Source: DASSHC01 sp035693105
GTDB taxonomy: Bacteria > Chloroflexota > Chloroflexia > Thermomicrobiales > Thermomicrobiaceae
Reading direction: 5' to 3'
Assembly (NCBI GenBank): GCA_035693105.1
Contig: DASSHC010000414.1
Coordinates: 1 to 14,965 of the forward strand
DNA: 14,965 nt
Under the pieces are notes generated by a model that worked only from the letters and a program-made list of their open reading frames with translations, was not told the DNA's origin and searched no databases. Position numbers and translations under genes: made by a program. Shown piece by piece: positions 14,123-14,965 of this stretch (position 1 is its first letter; every line of letters begins with the position of its first letter).

Positions 14123-14965
14123 ATGTCCCGTCATCTGTTCATCTGCGCAATATTGGTCGCCACGCTGACGTTGATGTCCTTGGGAAGCGTTGCCGCCGCG
14201 ACTCCACCGGTTGCGCCCACAGCGGTACCCACGACGACGGGATCGGTTCAGCCAACAGCACTGCAATCAACGTTGGCATTCGCGGCTCAGGCTGGAGTAG
14301 CCGGACAGTGGGTCGTCTCATCGACCGAGCCGGGATGGCAATTGACGACGGAGTACGTCGAGCAAGGGCAGACGTTCACTGTTTCGTACGTTTCCGGCGC
14401 CTGGACAGTCGACTATCATCTATTCCCGTATGTTGGGCCGGAAGGCTACACGCCTGACATCGACAGTCAGATTTTTCAGGGGTGCAAGTTAGATCCCTCC
14501 CTCCCGTATGGCAGATTGCTCGGCAAGATCGGTGATGGGGCGTTCTTTTCAGTAGGTCGCGGTGGCAGCTTTACGGCGAGCACGGCCGGTTTCGTGTCCT
14601 TTCATATTCACGATAACGATGCCTGCTTGGGAGACAACAGCGGCACAGTCACAATGGCGGTTGCCCTGGGGTCGGCTCATGGCCGCGCTCCCGACTTTAC
14701 GCCCTCTCCATCACAGGGTGCATCCGCTGCCCTGACGTCTCAACTCACGCCACAGGTAGCAACGAACGTGACCAAATTCAAGTCCACCATCGCCGGGATT
14801 ACGGCGAACGGGTTTCACAGCGTGACCGCGTGCTACGCGATTGGTGGGTCCTTCACCTGCCATACCGGTCCCGTAACCGACTACGACGACCCATCTATCC
14901 GGGTCATGGAGGACATCGCGTGTCTGATACAGGCACTGGACGGCTATCCAGAGTGCGTGCTACAC
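14123..14965 (+). CDS. Secreted protein with LecA/PA-IL-like lectin domain, 3' end cut by window edge
   Basis: Open from ATG 14123 to the right edge (281 codons, no stop). AAGGGAG at 14108-14114 is the RBS. Residues 1-26 look like a signal peptide: Arg3-His4, a hydrophobic core to about residue 20, then SVAAA with cleavage near Ala26. A Pro/Thr-rich stretch (27-45) follows. Residues about 62-182 match the PA-IL/LecA fold: GAWTVDY, LLGKIGDGAFFSVGRGG, and the C-terminal loop HDNDACLGDNSG, whose Asp164, Asp171 and Asn172 align with the calcium ligands Asp100, Asn107 and Asn108 of LecA. LecA binds galactose through calcium; sugar binding here is inferred only. Residues 183-281 contain five cysteines in the part visible and are not recognised. 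Codon use is less GC-rich (TTA, ATA, ATT, TTT) than in the other genes, suggesting a different history. Confidence 0.8.
   Translation, partial: MSRHLFICAILVATLTLMSLGSVAAATPPVAPTAVPTTTGSVQPTALQSTLAFAAQAGVAGQWVVSSTEPGWQLTTEYVEQGQTFTVSYVSGAWTVDYHLFPYVGPEGYTPDIDSQIFQGCKLDPSLPYGRLLGKIGDGAFFSVGRGGSFTASTAGFVSFHIHDNDACLGDNSGTVTMAVALGSAHGRAPDFTPSPSQGASAALTSQLTPQVATNVTKFKSTIAGITANGFHSVTACYAIGGSFTCHTGPVTDYDDPSIRVMEDIACLIQALDGYPECVLH

Overview
The window is high-GC bacterial chromosomal DNA with dense gene packing and Shine-Dalgarno sequences ahead of most genes. The protein types (SwrC-type RND pump, LCAT-like hydrolase, CHAT protease, GMC-DUF1080 fusion, LecA-like lectin domain) and the composition fit a high-GC Chloroflexota or actinobacterial-type genome. 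That placement is an inference; no marker gene is present to fix it.

Layout. Positions 1-3110 (minus) hold nearly all of an RND efflux permease that runs off the left edge. A divergent promoter region with TTGACG-type inverted repeats (3111-3364) separates it from a D-2-hydroxyacid dehydrogenase (3365-4315, plus). A well-formed promoter (4428-4455) then precedes a three-gene plus-strand cluster: a GMC flavoprotein fused to a DUF1080/3-keto-sugar hydrolase-type domain (4546-7413), an LCAT-family serine hydrolase (7463-8851), and a protein ending in a CHAT cysteine-protease domain (8876-10915). Convergent to it, with only 3 bp between, lie minus-strand genes for a small LsrG/ABM-type protein (10919-11233), an OmpR/PhoB-type response regulator (11306-11980) and a CPA2 cation:proton antiporter with a C-terminal RCK domain (12076-13770). 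A perfect 9-bp direct repeat with 11-bp period, resembling a pho box, sits just upstream of the response regulator. After a 352-base non-coding gap of lower GC, a secreted protein with a LecA/PA-IL-like domain (14123 onward, plus) runs off the right edge.

The part most worth attention is the 4546-10915 cluster. A CHAT protease next to a lipid-directed alpha/beta hydrolase is an arrangement seen in bacterial conflict or regulated-death loci. Here it is joined to an unusual two-domain oxidoreductase whose domains could carry out consecutive steps on a sugar (3-oxidation, then cleavage). Whether these three genes form one functional system is a hypothesis supported by order, spacing and shared strand, not by any direct evidence. 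The rest of the window reads as ordinary transport, metabolism and regulation.
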